A stretch of DNA of 5,374 nt from assembly GCA_028821635.1 (NCBI GenBank), contig JAPPDO010000065.1, positions 1 through 5,374 of the forward strand. Reading direction: 5' to 3'. Shown here in pieces: positions 1-5,334 of the stretch. How positions within the stretch are numbered: the stretch's first letter is position 1; each line of letters starts with the position of its first letter. The notes beneath the pieces are model-generated. The model had not been told where the DNA came from. It did not search any database and worked only from the letters and a program-made list of their open reading frames with translations. Source of the DNA: Ekhidna sp. (GTDB lineage: Bacteria; Bacteroidota; Bacteroidia; Cytophagales; Cyclobacteriaceae). The translations under genes and the position numbers were made by a program.

Positions 1-136
1 CAAGATTCTGAGTTTAAGCGGCAAGCCACTGCTGGAAGGCACCACCAACACAAGGACAGACATCACCTCCCTGCAAAGCGGCCTGTATCTGGTACAGCTA
101 CCAGACGGAGGTTTGTTGAAGTTTGTGAGGGAGTAG
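1..136 (+). CDS. C-terminal end of a T9SS-exported protein (sorting domain, partial)
   Basis: Partial gene, open from the left edge; reading from base 2 gives 44 residues up to a TAG at 134-136. The visible part has the pattern of the type A C-terminal sorting domain of T9SS cargo: a short strand (KILSLSGK), a Thr/Asn-rich turn, the 'DITSLQSGLYLVQL' strand pair (compare the family pattern iDis.L..GvYlv.i), and an ending KFVRE close to the usual KfvK/R terminus. In this family the domain guides the protein through the T9SS outer-membrane pore, after which it is cleaved or used for surface attachment. The catalytic or binding part lies outside the window, so the protein's job cannot be told. 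The sorting-tail call rests on pattern alone but is typical. Confidence 0.85.
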   Translation, partial: KILSLSGKPLLEGTTNTRTDITSLQSGLYLVQLPDGGLLKFVRE

Positions 137-151
137 GGGGGAAGGAGGTTT

Positions 152-170
152 AAGCATTTTTTGTGTGCTT
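152..170 (+). terminator. Weak hairpin after the sorting-domain gene, possible terminator
   Basis: AAGCA (152-156) and TGCTT (166-170) form a 5-bp stem with a T-rich 9-base loop, 15 bases after the TAG. There is no clean T-tract after the stem, so termination here is only a possibility. Confidence 0.25.
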
Positions 171-208
171 CACTTTGTTATTGCAAATCTGCTTCTTTTT
201 AATGATGC
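167..208. repeat. Degenerate ~42-bp intergenic repeat, copy 1
   Basis: About 33 of 42 aligned bases match a segment at 5291-5331 in the same orientation (one gap); the ungapped core 178-208 against 5301-5331 agrees at 25 of 31. Most of the core differences are transitions. Its edges are an imperfect inverted pair, GCTTCA (167-172) and TGATGC (203-208), one mismatch from a perfect match. It lies 30 bases after the stop of the sorting-domain gene. Origin unknown: it could be a decayed dispersed repeat or a shared regulatory segment. Confidence 0.45.
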
Positions 209-284
209 TCACTTCCGATTATTAAAAATTTAATCCTAACAGTCACAATATCTGATGAGCGTGTGCAAGTTTACAGATGATACC

Positions 285-310
285 CAATTGGTTGATTAAC
301 CAATCAATTG
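285..310. repeat. Nested palindrome with two mutually exclusive stems
   Basis: ATTGGTT (287-293) pairs with AACCAAT (298-304) around a GATT loop. Alternatively TTGATT (292-297) pairs with AATCAA (302-307) around AACC. The block is bounded by two CAATTG hexamers (285-290 and 305-310). There is no T-tract, so it is not a classic terminator. It could be a protein-binding site or the shared end of the two converging transcripts. Confidence 0.4.
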
Positions 311-521
311 ATAAGTGCCTATTCCAAGTCGACGTAGTACATCAATAAGCTAATGGATATGCCTCAAATATTAAAGACTTTAGGCGTTCTTATTGTCCTA
401 ATTAATTCAACTTGAGTGTAACCTTTTAAATAATATTCCAACCTTTCCCATTTTAGTAAGTTAAATGCAAATTATTTGTGTAATTTAACATTGGAAGCTA
501 CGCAGGTCACAAAAGTCTGCC

Positions 522-1202
522 TCATTCGCTCTTCCCTAGCTTAAACAAGTAACCCAAAGAGATGCCCGTAACCCATAGATTACTGGTATCAGGTGTTTCT
601 GTAGTTAAATCGCCTGCATCTATGAAATTGCTAATACTGAAGCTAAAAAATCCTTCAAGATGCAGTTGTCCAAATGAAAAATCCCTGAATATGCCTGCGC
701 TTGTCCGAAAGCCGTAACCTACCTCATGATCTCTAGCCGGCTCATAGGTGTAAAAGTCCTGTCCTCCCAAATTATTTTGATTGGGTTCGTTTGCTAAGGA
801 ATAGCTGTCTAAGAACTCAACATAAAAACCTCCTGTGATAAAGTAATTATTTTTATTCCCAAAATAGCCAATGGCCTCAACAGGCACCTCAATGTAATTC
901 ATTTGTGCCTTGTATGACGGCTCATCCGTTAGGAAGATTTGCTTCCATCCTTTTTGGGTGTAGTTTACAGAAAACTGAAGGCCGGCATGAACCTTCGCTT
1001 TTCTTTTCTTAGGCAGATACTTAAAAAGGAAGCCTGTATGAAAACCCGGTTCAAAACCGGAATTGAAGGCGAGATTAAAAACAGTATGATCGATGAATGC
1101 GGAGGCAATGTGTCCTCCCGACTTTACTCCAACGTATATTTTTTGTCCTTGAACGACTGATACAGTAAAGAACAAGCAGAGTAAGGCAAACACCCTACTC
1201 AT
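522..1202 (-). CDS. PorT-like outer-membrane beta-barrel protein
   Basis: 226 residues from an ATG at 1202. Residues 1-19 are a Sec signal peptide (MSR, hydrophobic core, cleavage likely after VQG), followed by QKIYVGVKSGG, the usual first strand of a small barrel. Alternating hydrophobic/aromatic strands follow. The paired motifs NYTQKG (80-85) and NYIEVPVEAIGYF (102-114) match the 'YsqKG ... l.YleiPl' pattern of the PorT/outer-membrane beta-barrel family of Bacteroidota. The C-terminus ends in a barrel-like strand (LWVTGISLGYLFKL). The frame can be extended to a GTG at 1274, but that adds a lysine-rich stretch before the signal peptide, so I prefer 1202. Family members sit in the outer membrane; most have no known substrate. 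It is not necessarily the T9SS component PorT itself: the match is to the fold family. It stands alone on its strand, so neighbours give no clue. Confidence 0.85.
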   Translation of the reverse strand: MSRVFALLCLFFTVSVVQGQKIYVGVKSGGHIASAFIDHTVFNLAFNSGFEPGFHTGFLFKYLPKKRKAKVHAGLQFSVNYTQKGWKQIFLTDEPSYKAQMNYIEVPVEAIGYFGNKNNYFITGGFYVEFLDSYSLANEPNQNNLGGQDFYTYEPARDHEVGYGFRTSAGIFRDFSFGQLHLEGFFSFSISNFIDAGDLTTETPDTSNLWVTGISLGYLFKLGKSE

Positions 1203-1575
1203 TGAATTATTTATCTTTTTTTTCAGATTGTCTTTTTGCCTTTTTCTTATGATTGGTTCTAAGCCTGAAGACACCGTATGAGCCTTTCCAGATTTTTCCT
1301 CTTTTCGTTTTTTTATCTCCTTTTCCCACTATTGATTTTTCTCCAAAAATAGACCATTTCCAAATATGTTTAAGCAAGACTTGTTATCCCCCGGAACTAA
1401 AAAGCCTTAATGAGTCCGTCTTGTGTGTGAAGAAATCAATTTTAGCTCTTTCAGTCTCTTTCTCCAAATATCATGTTTTTGATAAAACAAACATAAAGGG
1501 GTCTATGTTATTTAGTAGTTATGGATAATTTTTGTAATGCAGTATTTTAATTTATCAACTAAATTTTAACAAAAA
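1203..1575. other. A/T-rich divergent spacer
   Basis: About 370 bases between the divergent beta-barrel gene and the lipoprotein gene. It should carry both promoters. I found no perfect TAnnTTTG box close to the lipoprotein start; TAATTTTTG (1526-1534) is one base too long. Open frames across it have composition typical of chance frames and no recognisable start context, so I call no gene here. Confidence 0.55.
1344..1377 (-). promoter_or_regulatory. Candidate Bacteroidota promoter for the beta-barrel gene
   Basis: On the minus strand TATTTTTG (1351-1344) fits the -7 box TAnnTTTG, with TTG (1377-1375) 23 bases upstream as a weak -33 element, at the long end of accepted spacing. It would give a leader of about 130 bases. 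A second -7-like box, TATGTTTG (1495-1488), lacks a -33 partner. In A/T-rich DNA such matches are common. Confidence 0.25.
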
Positions 1576-2235
1576 ATGAAAAAACTATTAATCGCCTCAC
1601 TAGCAATAACTTCTTTGCTCGCTTGCAATGAAGATGAACTCGCAGCGGGAAATCTGCTGCCAAACTCAGTTTCTGAGATTGCCAGTAGTAGTGATTTTAG
1701 GAATGTTAGAGATGCACAATATAAAATTCTTGAATCTCTAAACTTAGCATTAAGTTCAACTGAAGATATTGATGCGCACATTTCAGAGCTTGAGAAGTTA
1801 GCAAAGAAGGGGATTCATTCTGAACAAGATCTCGAAAAACTAGCAAGACTCATGGGCTTTTCAAATGCAGAAGTATTTCAGAACACTTATCAACATTACA
1901 CTTTATCATTGAGTAAACTAATCAATAAGTACCCAAGGCTGATAAATGAGGGAAATTATCAAAGTAGTGTAGATTTTATGATAAGCGTTTTTGAACACCT
2001 CGAGAATAACAGCAGTCTTCTTTCAAACAATGATTGCAATGCAATGTATGATAATTGTACACAATCAGCACGTGCTGAACTAGTCGTAATTGAAACTGGC
2101 TGTGCGGCGAGTTTGATGGTTCCTGTTATTGGCCCCATATTAGGCCCTGTTTGTACGATTGGAGCTATAGGAATATATGATGCAGCAGTAAAACAATGCC
2201 GTTTTGATTATGATAAATGTATTGACGAGATGTAA
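1576..2235 (+). CDS. Predicted lipoprotein with a mirror-symmetric six-cysteine hairpin domain
   Basis: 219 residues; not recognised. MKKLLIASLAITSLLAC is a standard type II signal peptide with lipobox LLAC, so Cys17 should be acylated; CNEDE after the cysteine is acidic. Residues ~30-150 look largely helical and charged (for example ISELEKLAKKG, 69-79), without a family I can name. The C-terminal domain has six cysteines at 154, 161, 176, 193, 208 and 215. The spacing C-x6-C-x14-C-x16-C-x14-C-x6-C is an exact mirror image, the centre being the hydrophobic Gly/Pro segment VPVIGPILGPV (182-192). This predicts an antiparallel helical hairpin held by three disulfides (154-215, 161-208, 176-193). 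Those pairings are my inference. The flanks resemble each other (CNAMYDNC, CRFDYDKC). The start is clear: ATG in an A-rich leader. The gene probably shares a transcript with the membrane protein that follows one base later. Confidence 0.85.
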   Translation: MKKLLIASLAITSLLACNEDELAAGNLLPNSVSEIASSSDFRNVRDAQYKILESLNLALSSTEDIDAHISELEKLAKKGIHSEQDLEKLARLMGFSNAEVFQNTYQHYTLSLSKLINKYPRLINEGNYQSSVDFMISVFEHLENNSSLLSNNDCNAMYDNCTQSARAELVVIETGCAASLMVPVIGPILGPVCTIGAIGIYDAAVKQCRFDYDKCIDEM

Positions 2236-2236
2236 G

Positions 2237-2497
2237 ATGGATCGAAAGAGAATTAAACCCAGTAGCCTTCTGCTCATTACAGGGCTTACGCTCTTCTTCT
2301 TCTTTTTTTTACTCATTGATTACAAGAACCTAGCAATCATCTTTTTAGGCATAGCCTATATTGGTGTTGCCTTACTAATCAGAGATAAAATAAAACAAAG
2401 AAGAATCAAAGAATTATTGCCCCAATTATTGGGCTTAATAGTAATGCTTATAATAGTAATAGGTTACTTCGTATATGCTGATGACTACCTTAAATAG
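2237..2497 (+). CDS. Small membrane protein with three predicted helices, coupled to the lipoprotein
   Basis: 86 residues from the ATG at 2237, one base after the TAA of the lipoprotein gene, so translational coupling is likely. Upstream in-frame starts (TTG at 2204, ATG at 2210) would overlap the lipoprotein gene and add a non-hydrophobic extension, so I do not favour them. The sequence is a basic N-terminus (MDRKRIK), helix 1 at ~10-28 (with a run of five Phe), a very short polar turn (DYK), helix 2 at ~31-48, a strongly basic loop (RDKIKQRRIKE, 49-59), helix 3 at ~60-80, and an acidic tail (ADDYLK). By the positive-inside rule the N-terminus and basic loop are cytoplasmic and the C-terminus faces the periplasm. 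I do not recognise a family. Being beside a secreted cysteine-patterned lipoprotein suggests a partner, anchor or protective role, which is only inference. Confidence 0.75.
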   Translation: MDRKRIKPSSLLLITGLTLFFFFFLLIDYKNLAIIFLGIAYIGVALLIRDKIKQRRIKELLPQLLGLIVMLIIVIGYFVYADDYLK

Positions 2498-2503
2498 ATA
2501 AGA

Positions 2504-2699
2504 ATGAATGTACCTTCGCCCTTCGTTACACCTGTAGACCATGAAGGGTTCTGTTCCTATGACGACGAAGGGTACCGGCCTTCGCTGCGGAATTGTCAAA
2601 GACTGCTTTGCACCTAAGAAACTCACTAATGAACCAGCAGTTGATTTTCAAGCTGCGAGCAGCAGAATACAGCCTGTGGAGGTGATTTATGATGAGTAA
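2504..2699 (+). pseudogene. GC-richer islet with broken reading frames, possible gene or repeat remnant
   Basis: By hand count 2511-2700 is about 47% GC, visibly higher than the A/T-rich genes either side. Two short overlapping plus frames can be read: 37 codons from ATG 2504, and 52 codons from ATG 2541 to TAA 2697. The second contains KGTGLRCGIVKDC, faintly like the G-box of histidine-kinase ATPase domains, but what follows does not continue that fold. A TAG (2535-2537) lies just upstream in the same frame. Neither frame looks like a complete protein. It may be a decayed gene fragment or part of a dispersed repeat; I cannot identify it. Confidence 0.3.
2519..2584. repeat. Cluster of CCTTCG/CGAAGG inverted repeats
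   Basis: CCCTTCGT (2519-2526) is the inverse of ACGAAGGG (2565-2572), and CGAAGG (2566-2571) also pairs with CCTTCG (2579-2584) around a 7-base loop. The middle arm can therefore pair with either side. No T-tract follows. The cluster sits between the lipoprotein/membrane-protein pair and the next gene and may be part of a repeat element. Confidence 0.4.
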
Positions 2700-2754
2700 A
2701 CAGACATGCTGATACTGTCATTTCTTAATGACGTTGATTGGGAATCTTTAGAGA

Positions 2755-3501
2755 ATGAGTAATCTTTCTATTCAGAGGGCGATTGCGGTCGCCTTTTTTT
2801 TATGCTGCATGACAAACTGTGGGCCTATTATTAAATCTTTAGGCGGCCTCAAAAACCCAAAAGTCACTACTTTACAGGAGATTAATGCGCACGTATTTAG
2901 AACCTTTGGTAGTGATAGTATCATTGACCTCTATACCAGTACCGTTTGGGACTCGACAGAAATCATGCGTATTTTTTTCAAATCATTTGATGGGTCTGTG
3001 AATGCTTTCAGAACGATGGATAGTCGGTTGATGTGCTTTAACAACCAAGCTACGTGCGGGCCAAATCAGGTAAGCCAATTGGTAGATGCGGGGCCTATCA
3101 GCTTGGTGCAAGCCTGTTCGGATAGTATTACCAAACCTATGGGCTATTTCGGCAGTTGGGATTCTCTGCTTTCTGCTACGAAGCCGTTAAATGAGCACGA
3201 CAGCTTGAGACTGTCCAAATTAGATGATTATAATCCAACATACATCTTTGTGTTTTTTTGGAGCACTTATCTGCTTAACCCTAAAAAAAGGCTTGCAGAG
3301 TTTAAACTTTTAGCTAACAGTTTAAAGGATTTAGGCAATGATTATCGCTATGAATTAATACGCATAAATTGTGATTTACGGGAAGATATGGGACTCAAAC
3401 CGCAGCAAAAATTTAAAGTCAAGTTAAGAAAGAACGGCAACAGAACTTATGAGTTCTCATTTGGCACGCTGCCTTGGTCAAATTCGAGCAATAACCCTTA
3501 G
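2755..3501 (+). CDS. Predicted lipoprotein of unknown function, possible thioredoxin-like fold
   Basis: 248 residues; not recognised. The N-terminus has Arg8, a hydrophobic core AIAVAFFLCC and a candidate lipobox MTNC with Cys22. Met at -3 is unusual, so lipidation is likely but not certain. After a ~15-residue linker comes a mixed domain. Residues 161-192 (PTYIFVFFWSTY, then a helix KKRLAEFKLLANSL) and 199-215 (YELIRINCDLRED) read as strand-helix-strand, reminiscent of thioredoxin/AhpC-type folds ('vvvFWsty'), but there is no CxxC pair, so no redox role can be claimed. Other cysteines are at 94, 101, 121 and 206. The tail 218-238 looks like a beta hairpin. The start overlaps the end of a short upstream frame (ATGAGTAA), which looks accidental. 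The gene lies 257 bases after the previous one and ends 85 bases from a convergent gene, so it is probably transcribed alone. Confidence 0.75.
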   Translation: MSNLSIQRAIAVAFFLCCMTNCGPIIKSLGGLKNPKVTTLQEINAHVFRTFGSDSIIDLYTSTVWDSTEIMRIFFKSFDGSVNAFRTMDSRLMCFNNQATCGPNQVSQLVDAGPISLVQACSDSITKPMGYFGSWDSLLSATKPLNEHDSLRLSKLDDYNPTYIFVFFWSTYLLNPKKRLAEFKLLANSLKDLGNDYRYELIRINCDLREDMGLKPQQKFKVKLRKNGNRTYEFSFGTLPWSNSSNNP

Positions 3502-3586
3502 TAGACACTAATTATTTAATGCACCTACTTTTCTGGAGAATTGAAAGAAGAATAAGGCAGGAACTTCTCAGCTTATGGAGCGATCA

Positions 3587-3970
3587 TCATAGCTGTTCTC
3601 CATTTTCGTAATTCATAATGATTTGGCAGTAGATGTCGGCCCTCTCTTTTGAGAAATAGTCAATCACCAAGCCGGAGAGGCCGAGAATAACTATTGCAAT
3701 GGCTGCTGCCTGCCAGTGACGGGTTTCCGTAAAAAAGAAAATTAGCAGTGCCGTTGCAAAGAGTCCTGTAGCCAGATATTTGGTAAAGTCGTAAAGGTAT
3801 TGAAAGCCCTCTACCCGTTTTTTTTCTGCCTTAACGAACTGCCCTTCATCCTCCGGCAGCTTCTGCTCCAACTGCACCACTAACCGTTGGTTGTTCCATA
3901 TACTGTGTCCGCTAGACAGCCCAAAAATAGCTCCGGCCGTAACCATAGGATTAACCGGAATGGACTGCAT
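3587..3970 (-). CDS. Small two-helix membrane protein of unknown function
   Basis: 127 residues from the ATG at 3970; not recognised. The N-terminal third is soluble and charged (LEQKLPEDEGQFVKAEKKR, 34-52), with a weakly hydrophobic patch at 8-20. Helix 1 is at ~62-80 (LATGLFATALLIFFF core) and helix 2 at ~87-106 (AAAIAIVILGLSGLVIDYF), joined by a short polar turn TETRHW. The acidic tail ends ENGEQL. Basic residues before helix 1 and after helix 2 (KER) suggest both ends are cytoplasmic with a periplasmic turn. It lies 101 bases downstream of the acyl-CoA dehydrogenase on the same strand, so read-through is possible, but a hairpin in the gap argues against strict co-expression. No functional link to fatty-acid oxidation is visible. 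Confidence 0.75.
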   Translation of the reverse strand: MQSIPVNPMVTAGAIFGLSSGHSIWNNQRLVVQLEQKLPEDEGQFVKAEKKRVEGFQYLYDFTKYLATGLFATALLIFFFTETRHWQAAAIAIVILGLSGLVIDYFSKERADIYCQIIMNYENGEQL

Positions 3971-3992
3971 GTTTTTAAATTACTCATCCGTG

Positions 3993-4028
3993 TCCACCGA
4001 AACAACGAAAGACTATCAAGCCGGTGGA
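3993..4028 (-). repeat. 7-bp inverted repeat upstream of the small membrane-protein gene
   Basis: TCCACCG (3993-3999) and CGGTGGA (4022-4028) are perfect inverse copies separated by 22 bases, starting 23 bases before the ATG at 3970. It could be an operator or part of an RNA structure in the leader; nothing else supports a role. Confidence 0.3.
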
Positions 4029-4042
4029 GTAGACTGACAAGT

Positions 4043-4057
4043 AGAAGGACCCCTTCT
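4043..4057 (-). terminator. Hairpin after the acyl-CoA dehydrogenase gene
   Basis: AGAAGG (4043-4048) and CCTTCT (4052-4057) form a perfect 6-bp stem with a 3-base loop, 14 bases past the stop at 4072-4074. On the minus strand the stem is followed by ACTTGTC rather than a T-run, so it would be a weak or factor-dependent terminator, or a structure that stabilises the 3' end. Confidence 0.35.
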
Positions 4058-4071
4058 TTCCGATTCCTGAA

Positions 4072-5211
4072 TTATTTCAATAATGCACGAGAAATCACGA
4101 TCTTTTGCACCTCAGAGGTTCCCTCGTATATCTGAGTAATTTTAGCATCACGCATCAACCGCTCAACATGAAACTCCTTAACGTAACCATATCCACCGTG
4201 GATTTGCACTGCCTCTACAGTATGCTTCATTGCTACCTCAGAAGCAAACAATTTAGCCATAGCACTTTCTTTTGAGAACTCCTCGCCTTTATCTTTTTTC
4301 TGTGCAGCGTTTAGGCAAAGCAGCCTTGCTGCTTCTATTTCGGTAGCCATGTCTGCCAGTTTAAATTGGATAGCTTGATGCTTAGCTATCTCCACTCCAA
4401 ATGCTTTTCTTTCTTGTGCATACTTCAGTGAAAACTCCAATGCGCCGGATGCAATTCCCAACGCTTGTGCTGCGATGCCGATCCGACCGCCGTTCAGCGT
4501 GTTTATGGCAAACTTGAACCCAAATCCATCTTCTCCTATTCTATTTTTCTTTGGCACTTTTACATCTTGAAACATTAAAGAGTGGGTGTCACTGCCCCGA
4601 ATACCCAGTTTTTCTTCTTTCTTACCAACAGTGAGCCCTTCCATTTCCCTTTCTACAATAAGTGCGTTTATCCCTTTGTGACCTTTTTTAGGATCAGTTT
4701 GAGCCATTACCAAATAGGTTGAGGCGGAATTTCCGTTTGTAATCCAGTTTTTCGTGCCATTCAATAAATAATAATCTCCTTTATCTTCGGCTGTGGTTTT
4801 CTGAGAGGTAGCATCGGACCCAGCCTCCGGCTCAGACAAGCAGAAAGCCCCAAGTTTCTGACCATTGGCTAAAGGAATCAGGTATTTCTGTTTTTGCTCT
4901 TCAGTTCCATACCTCTCCAGACCCCAACACACTAAAGAGTTATTGACAGAGACACAAACAGACGTGGAGGCATCAATCTTTGAAAACTCCTCCATAGCAA
5001 GGACATAACTCACCATGTCCAACCCGCTTCCACCATATTTTGAGTCTACTATCATACCCATAAATCCCAGTCTGCCTAATGCTTTAATCTGCTCGACGGG
5101 AAACTGTTCTTTAGTATCTCTCTCGATCACACTGGGCAGTAATTCTTTGCGGGCAAAATCTCTGGCAGCATCTCTCACCGCCAACTGCTCCTCGGTAAAA
5201 TGAAAATTCAT
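4072..5211 (-). CDS. Acyl-CoA dehydrogenase, short-chain/butyryl-CoA type
   Basis: 379 residues, the full length for the family, from the ATG at 5211. The enzyme would oxidise an acyl-CoA to the trans-2-enoyl-CoA using FAD and pass electrons to electron-transfer flavoprotein, in the cytoplasm, for beta-oxidation or branched-chain amino-acid breakdown. Domains: N-terminal helical ~1-115, middle beta domain ~120-225, C-terminal helical bundle ~230-379. Signatures: GAFCLSEPEAGSD (121-133), NWITNG (155-160, FAD contacts), ERKAFG (267-272, FAD-binding Arg268), QIHGGYGY (336-343) and IYEGTSE (361-367). Glu363 sits where short- and medium-chain enzymes have the catalytic base. The nearest match by eye is the short-chain/butyryl class; exact chain length cannot be fixed from sequence alone. 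No ETF or other beta-oxidation gene is in view. The gene looks intact. Confidence 0.95.
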   Translation of the reverse strand: MNFHFTEEQLAVRDAARDFARKELLPSVIERDTKEQFPVEQIKALGRLGFMGMIVDSKYGGSGLDMVSYVLAMEEFSKIDASTSVCVSVNNSLVCWGLERYGTEEQKQKYLIPLANGQKLGAFCLSEPEAGSDATSQKTTAEDKGDYYLLNGTKNWITNGNSASTYLVMAQTDPKKGHKGINALIVEREMEGLTVGKKEEKLGIRGSDTHSLMFQDVKVPKKNRIGEDGFGFKFAINTLNGGRIGIAAQALGIASGALEFSLKYAQERKAFGVEIAKHQAIQFKLADMATEIEAARLLCLNAAQKKDKGEEFSKESAMAKLFASEVAMKHTVEAVQIHGGYGYVKEFHVERLMRDAKITQIYEGTSEVQKIVISRALLK

Positions 5212-5242
5212 TTATTTAATTGGATGTATTTTAAAAAAATGG

Positions 5243-5250
5243 CAAAGGTA
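5243..5250 (-). promoter_or_regulatory. Proximal -7 promoter box for the acyl-CoA dehydrogenase
   Basis: On the minus strand the bases read TACCTTTG, a perfect match to the Bacteroidota -7 box TAnnTTTG, 31 bases before the ATG. The expected -33 TTTG about 20 bases upstream is replaced by a T-rich TTTTTAG. Transcription would start about 25 bases before the start codon, a usual leader length in this phylum. Confidence 0.5.
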
Positions 5251-5288
5251 AGAATTGTTGTGCAGGCGTACTAAAAATTGAATGCTTA

Positions 5289-5333
5289 TTGCATCATTTT
5301 TCATTACAAACCTACTTCGTTTTAGTGATGCAA
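5289..5333. repeat. Degenerate intergenic repeat, copy 2, with perfect 8-bp inverted ends
   Basis: TTGCATCA (5289-5296) and TGATGCAA (5326-5333) are perfect inverse copies bounding 29 bases. The interior 5291-5331 aligns with 167-208 at about 33 of 42 positions. Defined inverted ends on a short non-coding unit recall miniature repeat elements, but no target-site duplication is visible, and the ends could equally be a split operator over the promoter region. Confidence 0.45.
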
Positions 5334-5334
5334 A
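5307..5334 (-). promoter_or_regulatory. Distal candidate promoter inside repeat copy 2
   Basis: The minus strand reads TTTG (5334-5331), 16 bases, then TAGGTTTG (5314-5307). Both boxes match the Bacteroidota consensus, with spacing slightly shorter than usual. It would give a leader of about 85-90 bases for the acyl-CoA dehydrogenase. Repeat copy 1 reads CAGATTTG at the equivalent place and so lacks the box. Confidence 0.35.

Larger units (their letters stand above)
137..521. other. Non-coding interval between convergent genes
   Basis: About 385 A/T-rich bases between the plus-strand sorting-domain gene and the minus-strand beta-barrel gene, which converge here. I see no convincing open frame. 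It holds a weak hairpin (152-170), repeat copy 1 (167-208) and a nested palindrome (285-310). The stretch 311-521 shows nothing I can assign. Confidence 0.6.

Noticed and set aside
939..1160. 73-codon frame antisense to the beta-barrel gene
   Set aside because: It lies wholly inside a well-supported gene on the other strand and shows no family features.
1203..1274. N-terminal extension of the beta-barrel gene to a GTG start
   Set aside because: It would put 24 lysine-rich residues before a complete signal peptide; the ATG at 1202 begins the signal peptide directly.
1253..1528. 91-codon plus-strand frame in the divergent spacer
   Set aside because: It overlaps the candidate leader of the beta-barrel gene, its peptide follows the A/T-rich base composition, and it shows no domain, signal or start context.
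1526..1534. TAATTTTTG as the -7 box of the lipoprotein gene
   Set aside because: It has one base too many between TA and TTTG, and no -33 element lies at a suitable distance.
2204..2236. Upstream TTG/ATG starts for the small membrane protein
   Set aside because: They overlap the lipoprotein gene and add a non-hydrophobic leader; the ATG at 2237 gives the basic N-terminus and close spacing expected.
2571..2610. Histidine-kinase ATPase G-box resemblance (KGTGLRCGIVKDC)
   Set aside because: Only about a dozen residues match, the second glycine-leucine pair is replaced, and no other kinase motif precedes or follows.
2435..2626. 63-codon minus-strand frame over the GC-richer islet
   Set aside because: It overlaps the membrane-protein gene at its 3' end and its tail is a run of Tyr codons from antisense A/T-rich DNA. 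It could reflect a repeat but not a convincing gene.
2706..2762. Short frame ending in an ATGAGTAA overlap with the second lipoprotein gene
   Set aside because: Only 18 codons with no upstream continuation past the TAA at 2697; the overlap looks accidental.
3887..4135. 82-codon plus-strand frame across the gap between the two minus-strand genes
   Set aside because: Overlaps the ends of both supported minus-strand genes and is rich in Arg/Ser, as expected for an antisense shadow.
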